This document shows, piece after piece, positions 44,938 to 56,028 of a stretch of DNA of 64,000 nt; within the stretch, counting starts at the first letter, position 1, and the number at the start of each line of letters is the position of its first letter. Position numbers and translations under genes: made by a program. The notes beneath the pieces were generated by a model, which was not told where the DNA came from, made no database searches, and saw only the letters and a program-made list of their open reading frames with translations. Where the stretch lies: positions 1 through 64,000 of the forward strand of contig JAOPHQ010004276.1 of assembly GCA_030340625.1 (NCBI GenBank). Direction: 5' to 3'. Origin of the DNA: Merluccius polli. Its lineage: Eukaryota; Chordata; Actinopteri; Gadiformes; Merlucciidae.

Positions 44938-45591
44938 TCAAGCTCACTTGCTCACATATTCTGCACATACTCTGTAGTTTGAGCAAATGGATTACTATAA
45001 AGTTAAGTCCAACCCCAACAGTATTCACAAAGTAATTTAGGAGTCACAGCTCTTAACATCCATAAAAGCATTCTCAGAACCCTGATCAAACCTACTGCAA
45101 ATAGAACAGGTGTGGGTGGTCTCTGGTGGTTGTAGAGAACTGGGAGCGTAACTAACTCTTGACAGTACACATATGCTATCTAATGGGTGTGGAAAGGTGT
45201 GTGTGCCAGTGTGTGTGCAAAGAAAAATACATTATGCAAGTTGGGCTGTCTTTGATCTTAAGTTGCCAACACATGATGGCATTGCAATGTATTTCTATGG
45301 AGTTGAGCATTGAAGCGCAAACTAGCGTTGACGCTACTGTGGGTGTAGCAGCCCGCTATTTTCCACCTTGATGCTGCACTCAAAGTTCAAATAATTTCAA
45401 CTTTTTCACGTTTGAATCAGATTAAAGCATTTTTGATGTTCTAAAACCAATCTGAATGTCTGAAACAGATTTTTTTATTTCTAAACCTAAATACATGTTT
45501 CCATGGTTTCATGAGATGAAAACGTTCATCACCCAGGCAACCAGTTGACAAAAGTGAAAACAATATTAATAAGACGACTGTGCTGCTGTAC
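43300..45591. other. Intergenic, no gene; microsatellite and a repeat fragment
   Basis: A second ACATGTAGGGGCAGTTTACG copy lies at 43369. (AC)n lies at 44894-44936. A GTCGACTAAACGACTAGTCG-rich stretch at 44078-44145 recalls a dispersed fish hAT-related repeat also seen near 59240. A 74-codon frame at 43553-43777 has no familiar motif. Confidence 0.35.
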
Positions 45592-45690
45592 TGTGGCGGG
45601 GTTACATGCACGCACACACACACGCGCACACGGAATCCCCGTGGGGTTGGTGGTTGGGGATTTATAATTGTGTGTCATTGTGTGTGTTTT
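45592..45690 (+). repeat. LTR relic related to gypsy element 3
   Basis: Begins TGTGGCGGGG and contains GGAATCCCCGTGGGGTTGGTGG plus GATTTATAATTGTGTGTCATTG, identical to the inner part of the LTRs at 48441 and 52505. The intervening 40 bp differs (CA-rich). Probably a fragment of a solo LTR of the same family. Confidence 0.65.
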
Positions 45691-46026
45691 TCCTACACCC
45701 AACCTGGCATCCAACACTTTGTCATGATGTTTCTGGCCAAAATACGATTATATCTTTGTAACATTAAAATATGCAGAAAAACCTACATTTAGTAGAAAAC
45801 ATTGAAATGTTGAAATCCCTTCACCAGATGTATTTATATTGTTGGGATAGCATTCACAGTGTTCACAGCACCATTCACTAAAAAGCTGTAGTTCTCCATC
45901 TCACCCTGATTCTGAATATGTAATTTTCAAAGGAGCCCACATGCTCTCTCATGCTTTATGTCTATGTTTTGTTTTCGCCAGAGGTAGGGCTGGCTCCAAA
46001 TATTCAAATAACCAAATTATCCTTAA

Positions 46027-47051
46027 AGGAGCTATATGTAGGATTGCGCCCTCTCTGGCCAAAACTGTTATTGCAACCACGTTGTAAATACTGTACAGCG
46101 TGGTACTCCCCTCCCCCTCCCCCCCCAGAGTAGCGGTTGCCAGATTCCCCGTTCCCGGATTACTCAACACAACACTGCGTCTACTAGAAGGAGCAACCAT
46201 GACAAGTGTTTTACATACTGTTCTTTGCTTTTATTTAGGTAAAGAACATAGAATTGCCTCTGTGTATGAAGTGTGCTATACAAATACACTTGCCTTGCAT
46301 AGATCCCTGATAATATTGACCAACTGCATCACCGTCCACCGGGGCTTCATAGTAATGTGTCCGAATAGAGCAGCCCCCAACGGACACACACGCCAGCTCT
46401 GACCGCTGTTTTATTATCATCCACACTGCAGTCGGTGTGCAGTAAATGGCACCCTCAATGGTGTGAAATCCTTACATACAGTCATTGAGCAAACGATACT
46501 GACTTCGTGAAAACGGCCATGAGGCAACGACGCAATGATTCGCTTCAAACATGTTTTTCTAGCAAAAACTGAATAATGGCGATAAGCCAAATATAATTCT
46601 AAAGATATACTGCAATAGTTCACTCCAGTGGAAACATGGACCATTTTCATTACCCAACTAAAATATATTTGGTAGGCTAATAGTGCAATGTAAACATGTT
46701 CACGAATGCATTTAGTAACGTCAGACATTTCTGACCCGAAACATTTGTAGCTGCAGCCTTCCTTATACAGTAAATGGCTGCAGCTCAGCCTATCTGGCAA
46801 CCCGGATGGCGACACAGTACTGACTTCGCGATTGGATGCTAGGCAGGAAGGTGGAGCAACAGACCAAAACACAAAATGAAAACAAAACAGTTTTCCTGGC
46901 ACAGAAATATTGCGTTTGAAATTAAATATTCTGGCTGGACTACTATTATGTCTGACATAAATACTTGAAATTAACATGATTCCTCAATGTCTAGTGACAT
47001 ATTAGGGTCATTTTATGATTACTTTGAGTAAATTTCTTACATATAGCTCCT
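46027..47051. mobile_element. TTAA-target MITE, 1025 bp
   Basis: AGGAGCTATATGTA at the left and its complement TACATATAGCTCCT at the right are flanked by TTAA on both sides (46023-46026, 47052-47055). TTAA duplication fits Kolobok or piggyBac type enzymes. A 186-codon minus-strand frame inside (46977-46417) has no motif I recognise. Confidence 0.7.
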
Positions 47052-47055
47052 TTAA

Positions 47056-47781
47056 GTAAGTGTTTATGTGTGTATTCGGAGGACATAACATTGTTTGTTA
47101 CTTTGCCTTTAATATTGATGTTACCTTTTACCAAAATTGTCAATGATGGTGACATACTCGCTTTCTTTTAGCATGTCTTGTAGCAGCTTCAGCATTTTCC
47201 TTCTGTTTCCGGTGTGGTAATTATCCAGGTAATTATCCACACTCGCTACCACTTTGTAGTGAGAAGTCCCTGGGGTGTCCGCTGTGAGGGATCACTGTAA
47301 ACATCTCGTGGCACTACAGAGGTGTAAGTGGCCCTGTGAAGTAGATGTACCGCCAAGGGCAAGGCGTTGGGCTGATAACAACCACTGCTTACTGCCCCAC
47401 AGTGAGCTGGTCATTCCTGCTGAAGACCCCCTCCACCCACCACCCCCAACCCTCTCCACCCCTGTACCACCCCAGCATCGTAGTGCTGCGGTACACTGCA
47501 GGGTTGTGTTCAGGAGCTGTACAGGAGAACAGTGTTATGTTCAGGAGCTGTACAGGCGTATAGCTAAGATCTGAGACCAGAGGTAGTCTCGTTCTAAAGG
47601 TGCCTTGAACACATGTCGTGAAGAGATCAGTAGGCTGCCAGATGAAGCATACATGTTTTTAAAATGCTATTTGACTTTATGCCATTTTTCGGTTGGCTTA
47701 ATTGAACCAATGTCTTCCGACTTACGTGTGTTTAATGAAATAACTATCTAAATAACTATCATGTTACTATCACTATCATAT
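47056..47781. other. Intergenic, nothing recognised
   Basis: A frame at 47275-47574 lacks familiar motifs. No repeat ends noted before the Harbinger target duplication. Confidence 0.35.
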
Positions 47782-48018
47782 CTGGGGCCGTATTCACAAA
47801 GGATCTTAGGGCTAAAAGTAGCTCTTAACTGGCGAATTTAGGAGAAACTCCTAAAAATAATGGGCGTGTCAGTCTTAAATTTAGGACTCCTAATTTTTGT
47901 CACTAAGAGCAATTCACAAAGGATCTTAGGGCTAAAAGTAGCACCTAAGTCTAGGAGAGCTTAAAAGTCCTCGAGAGGACTCCTAACTCACTAAGACCTA
48001 TTCACAAAGAATCGGAAA

Positions 48019-48296
48019 ATGACTGCGAGACGAAAGTTTTGGAGACAATGGAAGACTGAATTGATCAAGAGATATAGGCTAAATCGTGAGGGTATAAAAC
48101 TTGTTGTGGAATTAGTGCGGGATGCAATAACATCCCAGACTAACAGGAATAACTCGATTAGGAAATAAAATGTTTGGCAACATGATATTTAGCAACAGGG
48201 AAAATGCAACTTTGCAATGCCGACGATTTAGGAATATCGCAGCCATCAGTCAGCCATAAACCGAACCATCAACGCGCTCTGTAGACCACATATCAA
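48019..48296 (+). pseudogene. Harbinger transposase, N-terminal piece
   Basis: ATG at 48019 opens MTARRKFWRQWKTELIKRYR then LNREGIKLVVELVRDAITSQ, the helical start of HARBI1-like proteins. After a frame change near 48170 it reads QLCNADDLGISQPSVSH (about 48205), a helix-turn-helix-like segment, and CRPHI before the interruption at about 48292. Coordinates of the break are approximate. Confidence 0.7.
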
Positions 48297-48395
48297 TTCA
48301 ATTCAAACTTTATTAAGGACACATCTTGTGAAAGGTCCATAACACCAACACAACACAATAATAATAAAATAATAAAAATAGAATAAAAAATACAT

Positions 48396-48430
<35 letters not shown>

Positions 48431-48440
48431 CTGTATATAT

Positions 48441-48775
48441 TGTGGCGATCACGGCCATGCCCCTATGGGCGCAAGGGTTATGGGGGTGCAACCTGGTGTG
48501 GGTTTGGACCTTATCGGCGCCCCGGAATCCCCGTGGGGTTGGTGGTTGGGGATTTATAATTGTGTGTCATTGTGTGTGTGTTTCCATATATGCAGTGTTA
48601 TTTATGACCGTGAGTGAGAGTGTTCGTTCTGATCGTCAGGTGTGCCGTGTTTCTGTCTGTGTGGGTGTGTATAAATAAAGGTGACTCCCGGGGGCCGTGC
48701 GGTGTATGGGGCAAGGGAGCTGCGTGCGCACCTAAACCTGGGCTCCTGTCTCACTCCTTCCTTGCCGTCGCCACA
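48441..48775 (+). repeat. 5' LTR of gypsy element 3
   Basis: 335 bp, TGTGGCGATCACGG to GTCGCCACA. Contains TATAAATAAAGG (about 48669), a combined poly(A)-like signal near the R region. Differs from the 3' LTR at a few positions. Confidence 0.88.
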
Positions 48776-48777
48776 TT

Positions 48778-48795
48778 TGGTGTCAGAAGTGGGAT
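48778..48795 (+). other. Primer binding site, tRNA-Leu(CAA) type
   Basis: TGGTGTCAGAAGTGGGAT is the complement of the 3' end of vertebrate tRNA-Leu(CAA), two bases after the LTR. Confidence 0.75.
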
Positions 48796-48804
48796 AAGGA
48801 AAAC

Positions 48805-49727
48805 ATGGAGAAGCGGACTTTCCCCGAGTGGGGATTGCCTCTGGCAACGCGTCCCAAGGAGGAGGAGACGGAGGTATGGCCCGGCGTTTCGGCTCCTGGC
48901 GTGTCGCCGGTCGCGACGGGCGCGACTGGTGCACAGCACCCCCCAGTGGCCGATGGGGGTATTGCGCGGATGGCCGGAGTCCACCGTCCCCCAGGGAGCC
49001 CGGCTGCCCAAGTATTCCGGGGCGACGCCGCTGGAACCGTACCTGGCGCAGTTCCGGATTGCTGCGCTGCATTACGGCTGGGATGGGGACGAGTCCGCCA
49101 CCCAGCTTGCCCTGGCGTTGGAGGGGTCGGCGGTGCAGGTCCTTATGGACCTGGGGGCCAGCAGCCCAGCGGGACCTCCAGGCCTTGACCCGGGCGTTGG
49201 ACCTGCGTTTCGGCCAGCGGGTGGCCGCCGACCACAGCCGGGAATTGCTGGCGGGCCGCCGCCGCCAAGAGGGGGAACGCTTGGGGGCTTACGCCGCGGA
49301 CGTGCTGTGGTTAGGGAGGACCTGGCCCTGCACGCCTTCCTTCGGGGACTTGCCCCGCCACGGCTAGGTCAGCACGTCCGCCTTACCAGGCCCCCGACCC
49401 TCGGTGCTGCGCTGGACGAGGCGGAGTGGGCGGAACAGGAGCTGTCCGACCAACCCAGCCTGCAGCCGCCCGGTGCCTCCCGGCCTCGCGTCCGGCAGGC
49501 GGTCCCTTGCGAGCCGGATGAAGACGGGGAGGAGGTTTGCCAGGCCTGGACTCCAGCCCAGCGCCCCCGGCAGCAGCCGCCACCCCCCCGACCGACGTGC
49601 ATCCGGAGGTGACCGGCGCTGTTTCCGGTGCGGTGAACCGGGCCATCTGGCCCGTGACTGCCCTGCCCCGGCACCACGGACTAGACCACATCGGCCGGCG
49701 GAAAACTGCGGTGGAGTGGCCCAGTGA
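48805..49727 (+). pseudogene. Gag of gypsy element 3
   Basis: ATG at 48805 (MEKRTFPEWGLPL) follows the primer site. A frameshift near 49000 leads into a capsid-like part, LEPYLAQFRIAALHYGWDGD and LALALEGSAVQVLMDL (to about 49160). Further frame changes follow, with AVVREDLALHAFLRGLAP (about 49310). A zinc knuckle CFRCGEPGHLARDC lies at about 49614-49670. At least three frame changes are needed, so gag is inactive. Confidence 0.65.
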
Positions 49728-52426
49728 GGGGACCACCACCCCGAAAGCTTTCCCCTCTCCATGGTCGGTGCGCTCTGGTTGGCAGCCCTGCCCGCACCAG
49801 GGGCCTCTACCTCCACTGCAGGCTCGACGGCCGACCATGCCAGGCCTTGGTGGACACGGGGTCGACCATCTCCCTGGTGGCCCTTCCGGGCACCACCGGC
49901 GCACTCTCTGGGGGGTGGACGGCGACCAGTGGTCGCCTGACGACCGTGACGGGGCAGGAGGCCGGGATGAGGGGGAGGAAACAGCTGGTCGTCCAGGTGG
50001 GTGACCAGGAGGTGGTGCATGGGTTTTGGCTCGCCGACATCCGGGACACATGCATCATCGGCCTGGACCTGCTGATCCGTTGGGGTGTCCGGGTGGACGT
50101 GGCTGGAGCAGCCATCACTGTCGGCGCCGAGACCGTGGCCCTCCAGTCCGGGCGGGGAGAACACAGGGGCTCTGGCGGCCGGCAGAGCAATCGCCGGGTT
50201 ACCGACCAGGTGCCCCGGCCGCGGCCTTGCAGGAAAAGCGGGCCTGTAGCCGCCGCCTCCCCTTCCCCGGAGACCGTCCAGGCTGTCCGCACGCTCTGGC
50301 AGCGCAGTGGGGCTGGCCTCGACGCGCAGCAAAGTGAACAGCTGCGGCTGGTCCTCGAGGACTACGGGGACATTTTTGCAGCTCGGGATGAGGACTGCCG
50401 GCGGACCGGGCTGGTGCAGCATGCCATCGACACCGGCTCTGCTCGGCCCATCCGCCTGCGGCCCCATCGACTAGCCCTGGCCAAACGCCAGGCGGCTGAC
50501 GACAAGGTCCGCGAGATGGCTGCAGCGGGGGGTGATCGAGCCCTCGTCCAGTCCCTGGGCGGCTCCGGCCGTCCTGGTGAAGAAGAAGGACGGCAGCTGG
50601 AGGTTCTGCGTGGACTACCGGCGCCTCAACGAGGTCACGCGGAAGGACTCGTACCCGCTCCCTCGCATTGACGACGCCCTGGACTATATCGGGGGGTCTA
50701 GCTGGTTCAGCTCCCTGGACCTACGTAGCGGCTACTGGCAGGTGGAGCTGGACCCCGAGGCCAGACCAAAGACGGCGCTCACCATCGGGCAGGGGTTGTG
50801 GCAGTTCCGGGTCATGCCGTTCGGACTGTGCAACGCGCCCTGTGCAGCCCTGGAGTGTCGCTACTGCCGGCGGCAGGAGGAGCGGGCCGACGAGCCTCCG
50901 GTGGTGGCGGCTGTCCAGGACACCGGGGCTGTCCAGACCGCCGGTGATGCTGAGGGGTGGCTGCCGCTGTCGGCGCGCCAGTTGGAGCAGCAGCAGCGGG
51001 CCGACGAGACCTTGGCGGCGGTGAGGGACTGGCTGGAGGCGGGGCGGCGCCCCAGCTGGCCGGAGGTGTCGGCGCGCAGGGCTGAAGTGAAGGCCTACCA
51101 CTCCCAATGGGGATGCTTCCAGCTCCACGACGGGGTGGTCTACCGCCGGTGGCAGGAGCCTCGGGGTAAGGGCGACATCCTCCAGCTGTTGGTTCCCCGT
51201 GTGCTTCGTCCCCAGGTACTGCAGCTGGTCCACGGCTCGGTGGGTGCGGGGCACTACGGGAACTCCAAGACCCTGCACCGCCTGCGCGGGCGGTTCTACT
51301 GGCCAGGCTGTCGGCGGGACGTTGAGCTACACGTCCACTGCTGCGACACCTGCACGGCACAGAAAGGGCCTGGCCAGCGTTCCCATGCCCCGCTCCAGCA
51401 GTACCTGGTGGGGAGCACCGATGGAGCGGGTGGGGGTCGACGTCCTGGGGCCATTCCCAGTCACCGACTCCGGCAACCGCTACGTCCTCGTGGCCATGGA
51501 TTACTTTACTAAATGGCCCGAGGCGTATGCGGTGCCGGACCAGGGCGCCGCCACCACCGCGGAGAAGCTGGTGGAGGAGATGTTTGCCCGTTTCGGGGTC
51601 CCCGAGGAGCTCCACAGCGACCAGGGGCGGAAATTTGAGTCCCAGGTCTTTGGGGAGGTCTGCCGGCGGCTGGGGGTGCATAAGACGAGGACGACGCCGC
51701 TCCACCCCCAGAGCGACGGGTTGGTGGAGCGGTTTAACCGCACCCTGGCCACCCAGCTCGCCATCCTCACCAGCCAGCACCAACGGGACTGGGACCGCCA
51801 CCTTCCCCTGGTCCTGTGGTCCTATCGGACGGCGGTGCAGGAGACCAGCCACTGCACGCCAGCGGCCCTCATGTTCGGGCGGGAGCTCCGGACACCGGTG
51901 GACTTGGTGTTCGGGTCCCCGCCCGAACCTGAGATTGCCGGGGGGTGCGGCGATGGAGTACTTCCGCCGACTGAGGGATCGCCTGCTGGCGGTTCACGAC
52001 TACACCCGCCAGGCTCAGGCTGCCTCTGGGGTGAGGCAGAAGAGGGGCTATGACACACGCTGTAGGGGACGAGCGTTCATACCCGGGGACAGGGTGTGGG
52101 TGTACTGCCCCGTGCGAAAGAGGGGGGTCTGCCCTAAGCTGCAGAGCCACTGGCAGGGGCCTGGGGAGATCCTTGGCGTAGTGTCCGAGGTCGTCTACCG
52201 CCTGCGGATGCCGGGACGGGGCCGGGTGGTAGTGCTGCACCGGGACAGGCTCTCGCCGTACCGCCCCCCTCGCCCCCGCTGTTGCGGAGGAGGAGGGGGG
52301 CCGGAACGGGGGGCCCCCCGGCCCCTGCTGGCTCCCCTGCCCCTGACGGGGCCGCTGGCCCCGCGGTTGCCACTCCCGGAAGGATCCAGCGGCCTACCCG
52401 GCGCCGCCGGCCGCCCGAACACTTGA
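49724..52426 (+). pseudogene. Pol of gypsy element 3: PR-RT(partial)-IN
   Basis: Protease: ALVDTGSTISLVALPG (about 49840) and IIGLDLLIRWGV (about 50055). RT in another frame from 50532: SPWAAPAVLVKKKDGSWRF, FCVDYRRLNEVTR, DLRSGYWQVELD, FRVMPFGLCNAP (to about 50838). The next residues, CAALECRYCRRQ, belong to the linker after RNase H. So RT motifs C-E with YxDD and all RNase H are deleted, while the frame remains open to 51512. Integrase zinc region HRLRGRFYWPGC...HCCDTC (about 51280-51355), then core in a new frame: VDVLGPFPVTDS, HSDQGRKFES, GLVERFNRTL (about 51430-51750) and a GPY/F-like C-terminus (about 52090-52270). Confidence 0.8.
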
Positions 52427-52504
52427 GGGACTATGTGTCGGGTGAGGGGGTCGTCGGGGACGACTGACCCCTCAGGGGGGGGCTGTGTGGCGATCACAGC
52501 CATG

Positions 52505-52840
52505 TGTGGCGATCACGGCCACGCCCCCTATGGGCGCAAGAGGTTATGGGGGTGCAACCTGGTGGGGGTTTGGACCTTATCGGCGCCCCGGAATCCCCGT
52601 GGGGTTGGTGGTTGGGGATTTATAATTGTGTGTCATTGTGTGTGTGTTTCCATATATGCAGTGTTATTTATGACCGTGAGTGAGAGTGTTCGTTCTGATC
52701 GTCAGGTGTGCCGTGTTTCTGTCTGTGTGGGTGTGTATAAATAAAGGTGACTCCCGGGGCCGTGCGGTGTATGGGGCACGGGAGTTGCGTGCGCACCTAA
52801 ACCTGGGCTCCTGTCTCACTCCTTCCTTGCCATCGCCACA
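52505..52840 (+). repeat. 3' LTR of gypsy element 3
   Basis: 336 bp. Directly upstream (52486-52504) is a 19-bp partial copy of the LTR start (TGTGGCGATCACAGCCATG), giving a small tandem duplication at the polypurine tract/LTR joint. Confidence 0.88.
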
Positions 52841-52849
52841 ATATATATA

Positions 52850-52899
<50 letters not shown>

Positions 52900-52915
52900 T
52901 GTATATATATACATG
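52841..52915. repeat. (AT)n microsatellite, insertion site of gypsy element 3
   Basis: Continues the AT tract found at 48413-48440 on the other side of the element. Confidence 0.85.
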
Positions 52916-53042
52916 TAGCCTACATACATATATAAATATATACATACACACAAACACAGACACACGATTCCACAATGATCCTATATTTCCATACAGGCTA
53001 GAAGAGCTGACAGAGCTCAGTTCAAAGTTGGTTAAGGCTGAA

Positions 53043-53142
53043 ATAATACCATTAATATCATCCAACAGTTTATCCGGTTTCCTTTGGACAATCAACAACT
53101 ACACAGGATCAAAGCCAACTTCATGGCATGCAGGTATGCCGG
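53043..53142 (+). pseudogene. Harbinger transposase, central piece
   Basis: In one frame: INIIQQFIRFPLDNQQLHRI then KANFMACRYAG, the segment just before the first catalytic Asp of HARBI1-type DDE domains. It stops exactly where the palindromic insertion begins and continues at 54667. Confidence 0.7.
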
Positions 53143-54666
53143 TGTTGTACGGTAGAATGTTATCGTGTTAACTTGTGAGGAACGCCTACCTGGAACCCCC
53201 CCCCCCCCCCGGTAGCACCCACTTTGCAGATTCGCAGATTCGTTAGTTAAGTTCAGTTGGTTCAATTTGATGGTTGTGCATTTCATTCTATTTGTAAATA
53301 AAGTTCTACTAACACATGTTACCCGTGTCTGAAAACATCATTATGTGTAACAAGTCGAAAACTATTGCCAACACTCAAACACATAAAAGCAACCGAATTA
53401 GAATAGTGTTGAACTCACAGTCATAAGTAGTATCAAATGTGAAGGCTATCAGCGGAATATGCCCTATCTTGTTGAGCTATACGATCGCTGCTTCAACTCT
53501 CAGGCAACTAGACTTCATATAAATAATAATAATAGGAATGTATATTATTGATAACAAGTTAACACAACGGATCATGGTAGATGGTTATCGTGTCAAATCG
53601 TGACATAGGCGGACCACGTCAATGTTTTGCAAAAGGTCAGATCATTAGGCCTACTAAAACTACAAGAGAGATCAAACGGCCAAATAAATAATGAAGCTAA
53701 CACACACACACAGGGCTATATTATATATATATATAGAGAGAGAAAAATAAATATTAGCCTATATAGGCCTACAAAGAACGTCGCCACAACGACGCTAAAT
53801 GGCCTCGGTTACTCAGTGGCTCATCATCACAAGTTAACATGGATAAACTGTGTAGTTCCTGTTGACTAAAGACTTGAGTGATGTAGGGTTTAATATAACG
53901 ATGTTGTCCGATTGACAGGGTGACATCGTGTGGTGTAATACATTACGGCCAGGACGTTAGAACATTTCTGCGTCAAAGTCACGCGAGTTCGTTACCCATG
54001 AGCGGAGACGTTTAACCCAATTTATGGTTCGTTTTGTGTTCTTTGTAGGCCTATATAGGCTAATATTTATTTTTCTCTCTCTATATATATATATAATATA
54101 GCCCTGTGTGTGTGTGTTAGCTTCATTATTTATTTGGCCGTTTGATCTCTCTTGTAGTTTTAGTAGGCCTAATGATCTGACCTTTTGCAAAACATTGACG
54201 TGGTCCGCCTATGTCACGATTTGACACGATAACCATCTACCATGATCCGTTGTGTTAACTTGTTATCAATAATATACATTCCTATTATTATTATTTATAT
54301 GAAGTCTAGTTGCCTGAGAGTTGAAGCAGCGATCGTATAGCTCAACAAGATAGGGCATATTCCGCTGATAGCCTTCACATTTGAGACTACTTATGACTGT
54401 GAGTTCAACACTATTCTAATTCGGTTGCTTTTATGTGTTGGCAATAGTTTTCGACTTGTTACACATAATGATGTTTTCAGACACGGGTAACATGTGTTAG
54501 TAGAACTTTATTTACAAATAGAATGAAATGCACAACCATCAAATTGAACCAACTGAACTTAACTAACGAATCTGCGAATCTGCAAAGTGGGTGCTACCGG
54601 GGGGGGGGGGGGGTTCCAGGTAGGCGTTCCTCACAAGTTAACACGATAACATTCTACCGTACAACA
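53143..54666. mobile_element. 1.5-kb near-perfect palindromic (foldback) insertion
   Basis: Arms of about 630 bp (53143-53779 and 54038-54666) are complementary with very few differences, around a 258-bp unique centre. Ends are TGTTGTACGG and CCGTACAACA. CCGG stands on both sides (53139-53142, 54667-54670), a possible 4-bp target duplication. It splits the Harbinger transposase. Each arm contains a mirror poly-C/poly-G tract (53197-53212, 54600-54615), an AT/GA microsatellite, and an identical 60-codon frame starting MQKVRSLGLLKL. No transposase is encoded. Confidence 0.8.
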
Positions 54667-54912
54667 CCGGTGTGGTCGGTGCTGTTGACGGGACGCACAT
54701 AAAAATAATTGCGCCATCAAAAGATGAGGACGTGTTCGTCAATAGAAACGAAAGTACATTCCACCAACACGCAGATTGTTTTTGATGCAACTTTTAACAT
54801 TCTTGATGTTGCGAAGTGGCCTGCAGGGTCTACCCATGATCCGCGTATTTTAATGGGGAGCGGTCTGAGGCGTGAGGCACCATGTACCAGTTGGGTGTCA
54901 CTTGCTGGGTGA
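54667..54912 (+). pseudogene. Harbinger transposase, C-terminal DDE piece
   Basis: Reads VVGAVDGTHIKIIAPSKDED (first catalytic Asp in VDGTH), then in a shifted frame NTQIVFDATFNILDV and GSTHDPRILMGSGLR (second Asp region). This is the DDE_Tnp_4 domain of PIF/Harbinger transposases. The remainder with the catalytic Glu (54913-55530) is not recognisable. Frameshift near 54760. Confidence 0.75.
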
Positions 54913-55706
54913 CAGTGGCTGTCCCTGCAAGACGTCTTGACACCCTATCTCAGTCCACAACCGGGAGCACAGTTAAAGTATAACATGCAAGTGATTACGC
55001 AGATTACGATTAGTCCTATGCGTAAAAAACATCGTATTAGCTCTTTGTCGCCTTTTATTTGTTGAATCCATATTTATTATTGTTTAGCCTACTGTTTTCC
55101 TCCATATATGTTAGGGCACACAAATACACGAAATCTTGTGGAGAGAGGATGTGATCACAGACAGTGATCACTGTATGCGCCATTCTCCACAACCGGTATG
55201 GGCTGTTATTTAAAGTGTTGAATAGTGGAGATGCTCATTGGATTTAATTGCCTCCTTGAATTAATGCAATTTACGTATTTTTATTGTTTGCTTTTTCTCT
55301 CTCTCTTTAACGTGCATATAGGCTACGACGTCATTATCGTGGTCTGCACAAACTTGTCATCATGCGTGTATTCTGCTAACTGCACTGTCCATAACTATTT
55401 GATAGGGATGTCTAGCCGAGGCTACTTCCTTGTTCTTCGGTGATTCAGTGGGCTCGTTTTCACAGAGACCGCCTGCTCTGAACAACCAATCACCGCACTG
55501 ACCGCTTCCAAACTCGTGCACGAGAATCGACGTAATCCATAGCAACGGCGCGTCACTCTTAGTTCACTCTTAGTGATTTATCCTTAGTATGAGTAGGTCT
55601 CAGCGGCTTTGTGAATAACTTTTAAGAAAAAACTCCTACGTAAAATATTTAGCGCGAGTTAGGAGCACTCCTAGCGGTAAGATAAAATGCTTTGTGAATA
55701 CGGCCC
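54913..55706. other. Right part of Harbinger element, non-coding
   Basis: No transposase motif remains. The last 178 bp (55529-55706) repeat the fragment at 27885-28052, with an extra 11-bp GTTCACTCTTA duplication. Confidence 0.6.
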
Positions 55707-55709
55707 CTG

Positions 55710-55986
55710 ATCCCTAGAAGATATGATGGCCAAATATATTATATTTAGCAACAATAACAATAGACCATATTCACCTATCGGCCATATTGGTTAGTTGGGT
55801 GAGAAAATGTTCTAGAATCTTTGGAAACCATGACAACTAATTATTATTTTTAGTTCTGCATTCCATTTCCCCACCCTGGTAGCATTTTGAATACATTTCG
55901 ATTTGTTGTCATGGTTTCCCCAAATATTCTAGGTTTCCTCACCCAACTAACCAAGATGGTGCTAGGTAATAAGGTCTATAAACAAG

Positions 55987-56028
<42 letters not shown>

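Larger units (their letters stand above)
48441..52840 (+). mobile_element. Ty3/gypsy retrotransposon 3 with internal pol deletion
   Basis: LTRs at 48441-48775 and 52505-52840 (TGTGGCGATCAC...CGCCACA), inserted in an AT microsatellite with ATAT on both sides. Primer site, gag with zinc knuckle, protease, truncated RT, integrase and G-rich polypurine tract (GGGGGGGG, about 52476) follow in normal order. The coding region is GC-rich, unlike the AT-rich flanks. The RT palm and all of RNase H are missing, so it cannot copy itself without help. Confidence 0.88.
48292..53042 (-). mobile_element. Possible LINE 3' fragment inside the Harbinger element
   Basis: On the minus strand the block ends with TTAATAAAGTTTGAATTGAA, a poly(A)-signal-like tail common to fish non-LTR elements, at the point where the transposase breaks. 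The other flank is 52975-53040. Together they would be a short 5'-truncated LINE piece, in whose AT microsatellite gypsy element 3 later landed. The extent is inferred from where transposase similarity stops and resumes. Confidence 0.35.
47785..55706 (+). mobile_element. PIF/Harbinger transposon, 7.9 kb including insertions
   Basis: Inverted ends GGGCCGTATTCACAAAG and CTTTGTGAATACGGCCC, 3-bp target duplication CTG (47782-47784, 55707-55709), as expected for PIF/Harbinger. It encodes a HARBI1-type transposase in pieces (48019-48296, about 53043-53142, 54667-54912). After subtracting the nested material the original element was roughly 1.7 kb or a little more. Subterminal repeats (ACAAAGGATCTTAGGGCTAA) occur twice near the left end. 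Confidence 0.85.

Noticed and set aside
46417..46977. 186-codon minus-strand frame in a MITE
   Set aside because: No motif, lies wholly inside a TTAA MITE, no splice or promoter context.
49364..51852. Minus-strand frames of 367 and 346 codons
   Set aside because: Antisense shadows in GC-rich gypsy element 3; Pro/Arg/Gly-rich with no domains.
53627..54190. Identical 60-codon frame in both palindrome arms as a captured gene
   Set aside because: Duplicated only because the arms are inverted copies; partly microsatellite-encoded and without motifs.
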